Below are positions 8,021 through 16,541 of a stretch of DNA of 64,000 bases, piece by piece. Numbering within the stretch: the first letter of the stretch is position 1; each line of letters begins with the position of its first letter. Origin of the DNA: an uncultured Bacteroidia bacterium (GTDB lineage Bacteria; Bacteroidota; Bacteroidia; Bacteroidales; Prolixibacteraceae); contig CAIVMQ010000085.1 of assembly GCA_903907075.1 (NCBI GenBank), positions 22,225 to 86,224 of the forward strand. Direction: 5' to 3'. The notes beneath the pieces are model-generated. The model ran no database searches and was not told where the DNA came from. It was given only the letters and a program-made list of their open reading frames with translations. The translations under genes were made by a program, and so were the position numbers.

Positions 8021-8932
8021 ATGACAGTTAAATTATTTGTTTTCATATCTATATTTCTGATTTGTGCTTTTATTTCACCTTCAGCACGGAGCCAGGATTT
8101 GGATTCGCTGATGGAAAAAGCGGTAAAACCACAAACTGTTTATGCCACAGCTACATTTAAATCTACTCGTGTTGTGAATGGACATTCAGTAGAACGAATG
8201 AAGAAGAATCAGCTCGAATTTAGGGTTTCTCATCGATTTGGTCAAATGAATTCCGGATCTTACGAATTTTGGGGACTTGATCAGGGGACTATTCATCTCG
8301 CTCTCGAATACGGCCTTACCGATTGGCTCGAAGTTGGAATTGGTCGTAGCACCTTCGAAAAAACGGTTGATGGATTTGGAAAGGTTTCACTTCTTAGACA
8401 AAGTAGCGGAGCGAATACTATGCCCATTCATCTCTCCTATTTGGCTAGCACAGAGGTGATATCCCTTAATACAGATCCGGCAATGAAGCAAAACTTTTCT
8501 TCACGCATGACATTTGTTCAACAAATACTAATTGCACGCAAGTTTAATGAGAGCTTCTCATTCCAATTAACTCCAACATTTATTCACCGCAATATTGTCC
8601 CTACAGAGATTGAACACAATGACCTCTTTTCTCTGGGCTTGGGTGGCCGCTATAAATTATCGAAGCGAATAGCCCTCAATGTTGAGTATTTCTATGTCTA
8701 TCGCGGAAATGAAAATGCTATATTTCAGCCAAATACTGGTGCAATTCACTATTACAATCCACTCTCTGTTGGTATCGATATTGAGACAGGTGGTCACGTC
8801 TTTCAAATAATGATTACTAACTCTCAAGCGATGCGTGAGGGAGGCTTTATCGGCAAAACAACTGGAACCTGGGGTGATGGCGGTATTCGTCTAGGCTTTA
8901 ATATTTCAAGGGTCTTCTCATTTAACAAATAA
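8021..8932 (+). CDS. DUF5777-like beta-barrel outer-membrane protein
   Basis: The 303-residue protein has a signal peptide (residues 1-24, cleavage near SARSQD). The body alternates aromatic and polar residues with repeated strand-turn patterns (LEFRVSHRFGQMNSG, HLALEYGLTDWLEVGIGRS) and ends in VFSFNK. The N-terminal VYATATFKSTRVVNGHSVE and the RFG...G...WGLDQ segments are those I associate with the Bacteroidota family DUF5777. No catalytic residues are apparent. It probably sits in the outer membrane and receives or houses the haem lipoproteins encoded just upstream. This family is repeatedly seen next to YceI and cytochrome-like genes, which supports a shared function but does not define it. 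Confidence 0.78.
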   Translation: MTVKLFVFISIFLICAFISPSARSQDLDSLMEKAVKPQTVYATATFKSTRVVNGHSVERMKKNQLEFRVSHRFGQMNSGSYEFWGLDQGTIHLALEYGLTDWLEVGIGRSTFEKTVDGFGKVSLLRQSSGANTMPIHLSYLASTEVISLNTDPAMKQNFSSRMTFVQQILIARKFNESFSFQLTPTFIHRNIVPTEIEHNDLFSLGLGGRYKLSKRIALNVEYFYVYRGNENAIFQPNTGAIHYYNPLSVGIDIETGGHVFQIMITNSQAMREGGFIGKTTGTWGDGGIRLGFNISRVFSFNK

Positions 8933-8943
8933 AAATACAGATC

Positions 8944-9492
8944 ATGATCAAATCTATTCTTTTAATCTGCTTCGTTGCACTCGGCTTAACTAGCGTTGCT
9001 CAGTCTCTTTATATTACCAAAGATGCTAAAATCAATTTCAACTCCTCTACAACCGTGGAAGATATTGTCGCTGAATCAAATCAGGCTACCACAATCATCG
9101 ATATTGACAAGAATGTGATTAAATTTTCGGTCTTAACGACCTCCTTCAAGTTTCGCAGAGCGCTAATGGAAGAGCATTTTAATGAGAACTATATTGAATC
9201 ACCGAAATTCCCCAAGGCTAGTTTTACTGGTAAAATAGGTTCTCCCATCGATTGGAAAAATGAAAAGACGGTCAGTGTTGATGTTACTGGTTCCCTTACC
9301 ATGCATGGAGTCAATAAAGAGATAACATTTAAGGCGAATATTACCCCTGGAAAGAGTAAGATTAGTGCAAGCTCCGAAATAGTAGTAACTCCGGAATCAT
9401 TTAATATTCAAATACCTTCCGCAGTAAGGGATAAAATTGCTAAAGAAGTTACCATAAAGATTGAAGCAGTTTACGCCCCTTACCAGCAATAA
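8944..9492 (+). CDS. YceI family periplasmic lipocalin-like protein
   Basis: This 182-residue protein has a signal peptide (1-19, ending SVAQS). The body carries YceI hallmarks: FSVLTTSFKFRRALMEEHFNENYIESPKFPKASF and the GSLTMHGVNKEITF block. YceI proteins form an extended beta-barrel that binds long polyprenoid or fatty-acyl molecules, and in some bacteria relate to isoprenoid quinone or base-induced stress. The ligand here cannot be read from sequence. The gene lies 11 bases after the DUF5777-like gene in the haem lipoprotein run. A quinone-type ligand would fit a redox system, but this is inference. Confidence 0.88.
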   Translation: MIKSILLICFVALGLTSVAQSLYITKDAKINFNSSTTVEDIVAESNQATTIIDIDKNVIKFSVLTTSFKFRRALMEEHFNENYIESPKFPKASFTGKIGSPIDWKNEKTVSVDVTGSLTMHGVNKEITFKANITPGKSKISASSEIVVTPESFNIQIPSAVRDKIAKEVTIKIEAVYAPYQQ

Positions 9493-9580
9493 TTTAAATA
9501 TCGTTAAACCTGTGTTTATCCCGCTTGAGATAAATCCCGAATTAACGGTTATTTTTTAAAATATATCAATAAAATAGCGT

Positions 9581-10018
9581 ATGATGAAAAAGAAAAGTGT
9601 AGTTCGATTAGTTATTTGGTTGCTCTTGATTGGCATTGTTACCGCTTTTTCAGCGATCTATTATGTCTTTAACATGCCACGTAGAAACCTCTCCAAAGAA
9701 GTTGCAGTATACTCCTTGGCTGCAAAACAATTAATCAATGACTATCAAATTGATGAGACCTTTGCAAATAAAAAATACCTTGATAAGGCCATTACAGTTA
9801 GGGGAATAATTAGAAGCGTCAGAACGCTGGAAAATCACACCATGATTTTTAGCATTGAAGATGCCATGGAAGGGGTAAGCTGCACGTTAGATAGCGCAGA
9901 CGTGGTCAAATACCAAACTAAACTCGATTTAATAAAAATAGGCACTGAAGGTACTTTCAAAGGAAGGTGTGCAGGTAAATTAATGGATATCCAAATAATT
10001 AATTGTATTCCTCAATAA
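9581..10018 (+). CDS. OB-fold (tRNA_anti-like) membrane-anchored protein
   Basis: The 145-residue protein has one N-terminal membrane helix (about 8-29) and a short soluble domain with a KYLDKAITVRGII...I...L.GVSC..D pattern. This is the OB-fold described as tRNA_anti-like (PF12869) in Bacteroidota. The name is structural; there is no evidence of tRNA binding. It faces the periplasm and resembles small OB-fold proteins that accompany YceI and DUF5777 genes. The gene is 88 bases downstream of yceI and is followed by a strong terminator, so it closes the operon. Confidence 0.75.
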   Translation: MMKKKSVVRLVIWLLLIGIVTAFSAIYYVFNMPRRNLSKEVAVYSLAAKQLINDYQIDETFANKKYLDKAITVRGIIRSVRTLENHTMIFSIEDAMEGVSCTLDSADVVKYQTKLDLIKIGTEGTFKGRCAGKLMDIQIINCIPQ

Positions 10019-10037
10019 CATAAAAGACAAATTATTG

Positions 10038-10078
10038 AAAAACAGCCTGTCCATACAATTGAACAGGCTGTTTTTTTT
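10038..10078 (+). terminator. Rho-independent terminator after the OB-fold gene
   Basis: AACAGCCTGT..C pairs with GAACAGGCTGTT around a short loop and is followed by eight T residues. It ends the haem-lipoprotein/YceI operon and lies just before the stop of the converging gene. Confidence 0.88.
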
Positions 10079-10083
10079 ATATA

Positions 10084-10836
10084 TTAAAATGCAAAGCCTA
10101 TACTAACTCCACCTCTAAACCACGGATATGGGGCATTTGTTGCCCTGATAATAATCCCGTTATCAATCTGATATACAGAAAGTTTATGACTTATTACGGA
10201 AGGTAATTCAGAAATATTCTGATCAATAACTTGTTTAATAACAGTCAAGATAAGTGGATCATAAGGGTCAGCCATCGCTGATTTAGTGGTAATATTTCCG
10301 CGTAAAAATCCCCCTTCAAGCCCAAGCAAATAAAGATCCAAGTTCACTTTTTTTGCAATAAGAAATTGAAACCCTAATTGGCATCCTAAGTTTATTGAAT
10401 TTAACTTTATTGCAGAGGCTCCCGCATACTCAATACGCTGATCATATACCCCTGCAATTCGTGCATCCCCTCTAATCTGATGATAATTCAAATATGGCTC
10501 AAGATAAAATCCCTTGGGGAGCCCTTGCTTTCCAGTATAATGTCGAAAGGCACCTCTGAGCGTGCTTGTACCAAATTCGGCTCTCTTAAGGTCTGAATCG
10601 GCAGTTAAGCCATATTTACCCATAACCGATTTGGTAATAGGAAGCCCGATCTGAAATGTGATTGAATTTCGGGAATTAATCATTCGTTCATACTCAAGAG
10701 AGACCGTGTGAAAATAGAGATTAACGGGCAAGAATTTCAATACGTTACGCTTCGAGAGTGAATTAGAATCGTGAATTTGACCGAATATCAATGAAGTTAA
10801 ACCTGAAAAAAAAATTAAAAGAAATAGCTTATTCAT
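10084..10836 (-). CDS. Outer-membrane beta-barrel protein, DUF3575-like
   Basis: This 250-residue protein has a signal peptide (1-19, MNKLFLLIFFSGLTSLIFG). Strand-like segments follow, and it ends in the typical outer-membrane pattern SIGFAF, with a terminal phenylalanine. The start of the mature part (NVLKFLPVNLYFHTVSLEYERMI) resembles Bacteroidota proteins of the DUF3575 group, which open with a strand leading to a conserved YER. No enzymatic motif is visible. It is a single gene on the minus strand, converging on the operon terminator and divergent from the efflux operon. Function unknown. Confidence 0.65.
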   Translation of the reverse strand: MNKLFLLIFFSGLTSLIFGQIHDSNSLSKRNVLKFLPVNLYFHTVSLEYERMINSRNSITFQIGLPITKSVMGKYGLTADSDLKRAEFGTSTLRGAFRHYTGKQGLPKGFYLEPYLNYHQIRGDARIAGVYDQRIEYAGASAIKLNSINLGCQLGFQFLIAKKVNLDLYLLGLEGGFLRGNITTKSAMADPYDPLILTVIKQVIDQNISELPSVISHKLSVYQIDNGIIIRATNAPYPWFRGGVSIGFAF

Positions 10837-10960
10837 AATTTAATTTTTAGGGAATACTAACTGGGTACAAGGATAATAATTTTGATCCGATACCTAAATT
10901 ACAATAGTAAATTTAACAACTTTTAGATACACAAAAAATGGATATATTGTTTTTTGTGTT

Positions 10961-10988
10961 TTGCAAGCCTAAGATATTTCTATCTTTA
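10961..10988 (+). promoter_or_regulatory. Candidate Bacteroidota promoter for the RND efflux operon
   Basis: TTG at 10961-10963 is followed after 17 bases by TATCTTTA at 10981-10988, a seven-of-eight-type match to TAnnTTTG. It lies about 42 bases before the outer-membrane channel gene. Confidence 0.4.
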
Positions 10989-11029
10989 CAATATTATACC
11001 TTCATAGTTATACCTGGAAACAGAGCGAG

Positions 11030-12262
11030 ATGAAAAAAGCCTTCTGGAGCACACTACTATTAAGCTCTTTACTATCAGCGAATATATTTGCTCAATCTCT
11101 TGATGATTTTATATCCTTAGGGGTCAAAAATAGCCCGTTGCTTTACGATCTAAATAATCAAAGAATCGCTTCAAAATTTGACAGCCTGCTTATACTCGCA
11201 ACTTTTAAGCCTCAGATAAGGCAACTTACTCAGTTTGCCCACTACCCTACTGGTTCAGGATGGGGTTACGATGAAGCCATCACCAATGGCGGAAATTATT
11301 CTGCTGTAGTTAATTATAATCAGCCCATAGGTAATAAAAAACTGATCAGTAGTCAACTCTACTCCTTAGACCTAATTAACCAAACGTTAAAGGTAAACGA
11401 AATAATAACCACCATTGAGCTTACCAAAGGTATTACGGCACAATACCTAACTGCCTATAGTGACTTTGCTCAAAACATGTTCTATAAATCGGTTATTGAG
11501 ACACTCAATAACGAACAAAAAACATTAAAAATACTTGTAGAGAAAGGGGTTTATGCGCTTACTGATTTGATGAATTTGCAAGTAATGATAACCTCTCAAA
11601 AAATCATTCTATCTCAATCATCGATTCAGCTAAGTAATGATATCGCATTACTAATCTTTATTTGCGGTATTACAGACATTTCAAACATTAATCTCATAAA
11701 ACCCGACCTAAAAGTTGACCAAGAGTATGATCCTGAAAAATCTCCGCTATTTGCTCAGTTTAAAATCGACAGTTTACAAAATATTAATCACAAGCAATTA
11801 ATTGACAATAACTATCGTCCTCGAATAAATCTTTTCGCTGATGCCGGATTTAATGCAATAACAGTAGAGAATATTCCCCATAATATGGGTACAAGTCTTG
11901 GGATAAATCTTTCAATTCCAATATATGATGGGAAACAACGAAAACTAGAGTATAGTAAAATTAATATAAGCGAGAACACACGCTCTTTTTATAAGAAATT
12001 TCAATCTTCGCAATACAAGCTTCAATTTAACCAACTACAAAATCAACTAAAACAAACTGATAATCTGATTATTGAGATTAAAAATCAAATAGATGAACTC
12101 GAAAAGCTAATAGGTATTTATCAGATTGAATTAGATAAAGGATTAGTCCGATTCTTAGATTTTATTACTGTTTTTAACAACTATATTGCTACAAAAAATA
12201 GTGCAATGGTTGCTGAAATGGGCCGAATGCAAATTATAAACCAAATGAACCACCTTAAATGA
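11030..12262 (+). CDS. TolC-family outer-membrane efflux channel
   Basis: A 410-residue protein with a signal peptide (1-21) and two long helical regions with repeats of the TolC fold, including ADAGFNAI and the LGINLSIPIYDGKQRKLEYSK segment, which matches the typical G..LSIPLF.GG.R pattern. It is the outer-membrane exit duct of a three-part efflux system. The final ATGA overlap with the next gene (stop of this gene inside its neighbour's start, 12259-12262) shows tight coupling. It is the first gene of the operon; adaptor and RND pump follow. Confidence 0.9.
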   Translation: MKKAFWSTLLLSSLLSANIFAQSLDDFISLGVKNSPLLYDLNNQRIASKFDSLLILATFKPQIRQLTQFAHYPTGSGWGYDEAITNGGNYSAVVNYNQPIGNKKLISSQLYSLDLINQTLKVNEIITTIELTKGITAQYLTAYSDFAQNMFYKSVIETLNNEQKTLKILVEKGVYALTDLMNLQVMITSQKIILSQSSIQLSNDIALLIFICGITDISNINLIKPDLKVDQEYDPEKSPLFAQFKIDSLQNINHKQLIDNNYRPRINLFADAGFNAITVENIPHNMGTSLGINLSIPIYDGKQRKLEYSKINISENTRSFYKKFQSSQYKLQFNQLQNQLKQTDNLIIEIKNQIDELEKLIGIYQIELDKGLVRFLDFITVFNNYIATKNSAMVAEMGRMQIINQMNHLK

Positions 12263-13176
12263 GCTCCATAAAATCTGTTTTCTCTCTACTTACGGTAATT
12301 GTGTTAGTAAATTGCACTACTAATTCAAAAACCCAACAAGAGATTCTTAAAGTGTCGACTCCAGTTAGTGTCGTATCTATTCAAAATTCCTCCATCAGTG
12401 AATTAATACATTTTAATGCCATATCAGCATATCTGCAGAAAAACAGTGTAAAGTCAACAATCACTGGGTATATAAAAAGGTCATTGGTGAACCAGGGGGA
12501 TATTGTTAAGGTAGGCCAACCACTTTATACGCTCAACACTAAAGAGGGGGACGCATTAACTCAATTCGCAGCAAAAGATACATCACTTGCTTTTAAAGGA
12601 AAACTAAATATTGTATCACCAACCTTTGGTGTTGTTATAGAATCAAACAAACAAACTAATGATTATGTAAATGACGGGGAGGTGATGTGTACTGTTGCAG
12701 TTCAAAACAGTTTTGTTTTTCTACTTAATGTACCATTTGAACAAAATAAATATGCCATAATCGGAAAAAAATGTACAATTATCTTGCCTGATTCGACTAC
12801 ACTTCTAGGAACAATAACGGGTAAACTTTCAACTGTAGATCCTGCATCTCAGACACAAAGCTTTATTATTAAGCCAATTACTAATAAAATATACCCAGAG
12901 AATCTATCCGTACAGGTTCAAATCATTAAACGTTCAAAGATAACTACCCAGGTTACGGATAAAAATTGTGTACTGTCGGATGAAACAATGGAGAATTTTT
13001 GGGTGATGAAGCTTGTTAACGATTCTATTGCAATTAAAATGAAAATACTCCCAGGTATAACTTCAGGAGACAAAATAGAGATACTCGCTCCTACTTTCTC
13101 TTCGGAAGAGCGTATTATTAGTAAGGGTAATTATGGATTAGCTGACACAGCGGTTGTACATATTACTAATCCCTAA
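12259..13176 (+). CDS. RND efflux periplasmic adaptor, lipoprotein
   Basis: This 305-residue protein has an N-terminal hydrophobic segment ending at a lipobox-like Cys (VLVNC, about residue 19), so it is probably anchored to the inner membrane by lipid. A biotinyl-lipoyl-like half-motif follows (STITGYIKRSLVNQGDIVKVGQPLYTL, then IVSPTFGVVIESN with VNDGEVMCTV). These two halves of a barrel-sandwich hybrid flank a very short hairpin. No long coiled coil is present, so it is a compact adaptor. It joins the TolC-like channel upstream with the RND pump downstream. Confidence 0.87.
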   Translation: MSSIKSVFSLLTVIVLVNCTTNSKTQQEILKVSTPVSVVSIQNSSISELIHFNAISAYLQKNSVKSTITGYIKRSLVNQGDIVKVGQPLYTLNTKEGDALTQFAAKDTSLAFKGKLNIVSPTFGVVIESNKQTNDYVNDGEVMCTVAVQNSFVFLLNVPFEQNKYAIIGKKCTIILPDSTTLLGTITGKLSTVDPASQTQSFIIKPITNKIYPENLSVQVQIIKRSKITTQVTDKNCVLSDETMENFWVMKLVNDSIAIKMKILPGITSGDKIEILAPTFSSEERIISKGNYGLADTAVVHITNP

Positions 13177-13179
13177 AAG

Positions 13180-16100
13180 ATGAGAGATTTCTTCGTTTCC
13201 CATAAAAATCCCGTAGTTGCATTGCTTGTTATTATACTAGCATCAGGCATTTATAGCTATTCTAAGATGCAATCATCGCTGTTTCCGGAGGTTACTTTTC
13301 CTAAGATTAAAATTATAGCAGAGAGTGGCTTACAGCCTATATCAAAGATGATGGTTTCGGTAACAAAGCCGCTGGAAAAGGCGATTAAAAGGGTGCCTAA
13401 CTTAAAAACCGTGCGCAGTATTACCAGCCGCGGAAATTGCGAAATATCGGCCTTTATGGAGTGGAATGCCGATATCGATTTATGCAAACAGCAAATTGAA
13501 TCATCGATAAATCAAATCAAGAATGAGTTACCCCCTGGGACCAACCTATCGGTAGAGAAGATGAATCCGTCAATCCTCCCGGTTATTGGCTATGTCATTG
13601 AGGGAGATAGACGAAGCAATATTGAATTGAATCAAATTGCAAACTATACCATAAAGCCTTTCCTTTCTCAAGCCACAGGTGTAGCTGAAGTCTTGGTTAT
13701 TGGCGGGAAAGTAAAGGAATATCAGATTGAGTTGCGAACTGATAAAATGGCGGCATTAGGAATCACACCAGCTAAAATTACTGAGGCTTTAAATCAGACC
13801 AATTTCATAAGCAGTAATGGTTATTTAACTGATTTCAATAGGCTCTATCTTACTGTTACAGATAATAATATCACAAATTTGGCAGATCTCGAAAATTTAG
13901 TGGTTAGTAACGATGGGAAGCGGATCTTAAAACTTTGCGATATCGGAACTATCAGAATTGCCGAACAGGCGCAATATGTAAGGATCAATGCGAATGGACA
14001 GAGTGCAATACTAATGGCGGTAGTGAAACAACCAAATGGAAATCTAATTGAAGTTACCCAAGGTGTTATCCAAAGAGTGGCTGAATTAAACAACCATATC
14101 TTGCCTAAGAATGTAAGGCTTAAGCCTTACTATATCCAGGGAGATTTTGTCAACGATTCTATAAAAAGTGTTACAGATAGCTTGTGGATTGGACTGCTGC
14201 TGGCCATTCTTGTATCCTTTATTTTTCTCCGGTCACTAAAGTCTAGTGTGGTGATTTTAATTACAATACCGATCACCTTATCGTTAACGTTAACGGTGCT
14301 TAATTTAGTTGGTTATAATTTTAATATTATGACGTTAGGAGCTATTGCTGCAAGTATAGGTTTAATAATTGATGATGCTATTGTAGTCATCGAGCAAATA
14401 CACCGGACACATGAGGAATTTCCTGAAAAATCAACAAAAGAGCTAATCAGTGGATCTGTACGATTTCTCCTGCCTGCAATGGTTGGATCATCGATAAGCA
14501 CGATTGTGATCTTTCTCCCCTTTATAATTCTAAGTGGAGTCGCAGGTGCCTATTTTAAGATTCTGACCAATACCATGATGATCACTCTAGTTTGTTCCTT
14601 CTTTGTAACTTGGATTGGATTACCTATTGTCTATCTAATGTTCTCTGGGAGAACCAATAATGTGAAGCATAAAACTCCGCATCTTTACAAACGGGATGGC
14701 AAATGGATCACTTTCTTTATTTCCAGACCATATATTAGCATCTCCTTTCTAATTCTCTTAAGTTGTTCGGTATTCTATATTTCATCACGTTTACAAACCG
14801 GCTTTCTCCCCGAAATGGATGAAGGCAGTATCGTTCTCGATTACACTTCCCCTCCCGGAACCTCACTACAGGAAACCGATCGAATCATGTGTGAGGTTGA
14901 GAAAATTTTCCCTTCAGTATCCGAAATAGAGAGTTACTCGAGAAGAACTGGAGCACAGATGGGATTTTTTATTACCGAACCTAACTACGGTGACTATCTG
15001 ATTCAACTTAAAAAAAATAGAAACCGATCGACTCAGGAGGTAATTGATGAGATAAGAAAAAAAGTTCAAGCCTCACAACCTGGACTTAACATAGATTTTG
15101 GACAGGTAATTGGTGATATGCTTGGAGATTTAATGAAATCAACACAGCCTATCGAGATTAAAATTTTTGGTGATAATAGTTTAGTCCTCCAAGGTATTGC
15201 TAAGGAAGTTGCCAAGATTACCACTGAGGTGAAGGGTGTAGAGGATGTCTTTAATGGAATAACAATTGCCGGTCCGTCAATTAACCTTGAGCCCAATCAT
15301 CAAAAACTTGCGCTACTCGGTATTACTCCAGCAGATTTTCAGCATCAGCTTCAGACTCAGATTCAAGGGGTCATTGTTGGAACTATTTATGAACGGGAGC
15401 AACTTACCGCTATTCGTATGATTTATCCCGGTGCTACCCTAAAATCATTAGAAGAATTAAAAAATGGATCGATATTCCTCCCCAATGGAAAGCTCTATCC
15501 AATCTTACAATTAGCTACTATTAAGATTGATGGAGGTGTCTCGGAAATTGAAAGGGAAAATTTACAGACGATGATACCCGTAACTGCACGGCTAAATAAT
15601 CGTGATATCGGTAGTGTTATGAAAGATCTACAACTCGCTATACAGGCTAAAATTCAATTGCCATTAGGGTATCATATTTCTTTTGGAGGTATTTATGAAG
15701 AACAACAGAAATCGTTCAATGAATTAATGATGATTCTTCTGACAGCTATTTTACTGGTTTTTGCTACAATGCTCTTCTTATTTAAAGAATTTAAAATTGC
15801 TTTACTTATCGTTTTAATTGCAGTATTTGGAATATCAGGAAGTTTAATCGCTCTTTATCTTACCGATACCCCTTTAAATATAGGAAGTTACACCGGTATT
15901 ATTATGATTGTAGGGATTATTGGTGAGAATGCAATCTTTACCTTTCTTCAGTTTGAACAAACACTAAAATCAAATCACACCGACGGTGCAATAGTCTATG
16001 CCATATCCACCCGTTTACGCCCTAAATTAATGACTGCCTTAGGTGCAATTATTGCTCTATCTCCAATCGCGTTGGGAATTGGCACCGGGGCTCAATTACA

Positions 16101-16242
16101 TCAGCCTTTGGCAATCGCTGTAATTGGCGGATTTATTTTAGCGATTCCTTTACTGCTGATTGTCTACCCTTCCCTACTTCGAATTTTGTTTAAAAATTAT
16201 GAACATTCATATTTAAATACACTGGCAATTGAGGAATTGTAA
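13180..16242 (+). CDS. RND superfamily efflux transporter (inner-membrane pump)
   Basis: A 1020-residue pump with two matching halves, each with a membrane helix, a large periplasmic loop and a five-to-six-helix bundle. The first half carries the TM4 proton relay IGLIIDDAIVVIEQ (Asp398, Asp399). TM10 carries GIIGENAIF with Glu916 where AcrB has Lys940. Other RND landmarks are FPEVTFPKI near the start and TGAQMGFF in the periplasmic domain. A Glu at this TM10 position resembles, as far as I recall, heavy-metal pumps such as CusA, while the paired Asp in TM4 is more like drug (HAE) pumps, so substrate class is open. The gene follows the adaptor by 3 bases and ends at a hairpin terminator. Confidence 0.9.
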   Translation: MRDFFVSHKNPVVALLVIILASGIYSYSKMQSSLFPEVTFPKIKIIAESGLQPISKMMVSVTKPLEKAIKRVPNLKTVRSITSRGNCEISAFMEWNADIDLCKQQIESSINQIKNELPPGTNLSVEKMNPSILPVIGYVIEGDRRSNIELNQIANYTIKPFLSQATGVAEVLVIGGKVKEYQIELRTDKMAALGITPAKITEALNQTNFISSNGYLTDFNRLYLTVTDNNITNLADLENLVVSNDGKRILKLCDIGTIRIAEQAQYVRINANGQSAILMAVVKQPNGNLIEVTQGVIQRVAELNNHILPKNVRLKPYYIQGDFVNDSIKSVTDSLWIGLLLAILVSFIFLRSLKSSVVILITIPITLSLTLTVLNLVGYNFNIMTLGAIAASIGLIIDDAIVVIEQIHRTHEEFPEKSTKELISGSVRFLLPAMVGSSISTIVIFLPFIILSGVAGAYFKILTNTMMITLVCSFFVTWIGLPIVYLMFSGRTNNVKHKTPHLYKRDGKWITFFISRPYISISFLILLSCSVFYISSRLQTGFLPEMDEGSIVLDYTSPPGTSLQETDRIMCEVEKIFPSVSEIESYSRRTGAQMGFFITEPNYGDYLIQLKKNRNRSTQEVIDEIRKKVQASQPGLNIDFGQVIGDMLGDLMKSTQPIEIKIFGDNSLVLQGIAKEVAKITTEVKGVEDVFNGITIAGPSINLEPNHQKLALLGITPADFQHQLQTQIQGVIVGTIYEREQLTAIRMIYPGATLKSLEELKNGSIFLPNGKLYPILQLATIKIDGGVSEIERENLQTMIPVTARLNNRDIGSVMKDLQLAIQAKIQLPLGYHISFGGIYEEQQKSFNELMMILLTAILLVFATMLFLFKEFKIALLIVLIAVFGISGSLIALYLTDTPLNIGSYTGIIMIVGIIGENAIFTFLQFEQTLKSNHTDGAIVYAISTRLRPKLMTALGAIIALSPIALGIGTGAQLHQPLAIAVIGGFILAIPLLLIVYPSLLRILFKNYEHSYLNTLAIEEL

Positions 16243-16248
16243 TCAATA

Positions 16249-16281
16249 AAAAAGCCTGTAAAAATTAATTTACAGGCTTTT
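16249..16281. terminator. Bidirectional terminator between the RND operon and tRNA-Arg
   Basis: AAAAGCCTGTAAA pairs with TTTACAGGCTTTT around a short AT loop. T-rich ends occur on both strands, so it can stop the plus-strand efflux operon and the minus-strand tRNA transcript alike. Confidence 0.85.
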
Positions 16282-16282
16282 G

Positions 16283-16354
16283 TGACCCCACCGCGATTCG
16301 AACGCGGATCAAAGGAACCGGAATCCTCCATTCTATCCATTTAACTATGGGGCC
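16283..16354 (-). tRNA. tRNA-Arg (anticodon CCG)
   Basis: Read on the minus strand, the 72-base molecule has a 7-bp acceptor (GGCCCCA with TGGGGTC, one G-U), a T arm (CCGCG TTCGAAT CGCGG) and an anticodon stem GAGGA/TCCTT closing the loop TTCCGGT, with CCG at the anticodon position, which reads the Arg codon CGG. The D stem is weak (GTTA with GAAT, about three pairs). CCA is not encoded (the next base is C but the following ones do not match). A TACTTTTG -7 box lies just upstream on the minus strand. Confidence 0.93.
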
Positions 16355-16371
16355 TTTTTTTGAAAGTGTTG

Positions 16372-16399
16372 CAAAAGTAGTAATTTTCTTCAGACTCAA
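16372..16399 (-). promoter_or_regulatory. Promoter for tRNA-Arg
   Basis: On the minus strand a TTG (16399-16397) is followed after 17 bases by TACTTTTG (16379-16372), an exact TAnnTTTG box, 17 bases before the tRNA 5' end. Confidence 0.6.
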
Positions 16400-16484
16400 G
16401 TTCAAAATTATCCATTTCACAGATATATATAAGATTTATAAGGCAAAAAATAAGTTTTCAAAAGTTCTCCACAATTGTTCAAAT

Positions 16485-16518
16485 TTGGAATTACTTTACC
16501 ACTAAAATATTAATTTTG
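16485..16518 (+). promoter_or_regulatory. Candidate promoter for the HD hydrolase gene
   Basis: TTG (16485-16487) and TAATTTTG (16511-16518) are separated by 23 bases, at the long end of the known range, and lie 23 bases before the start codon. Confidence 0.4.
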
Positions 16519-16541
16519 TCATTAAAATCAGGATTTAAAAT

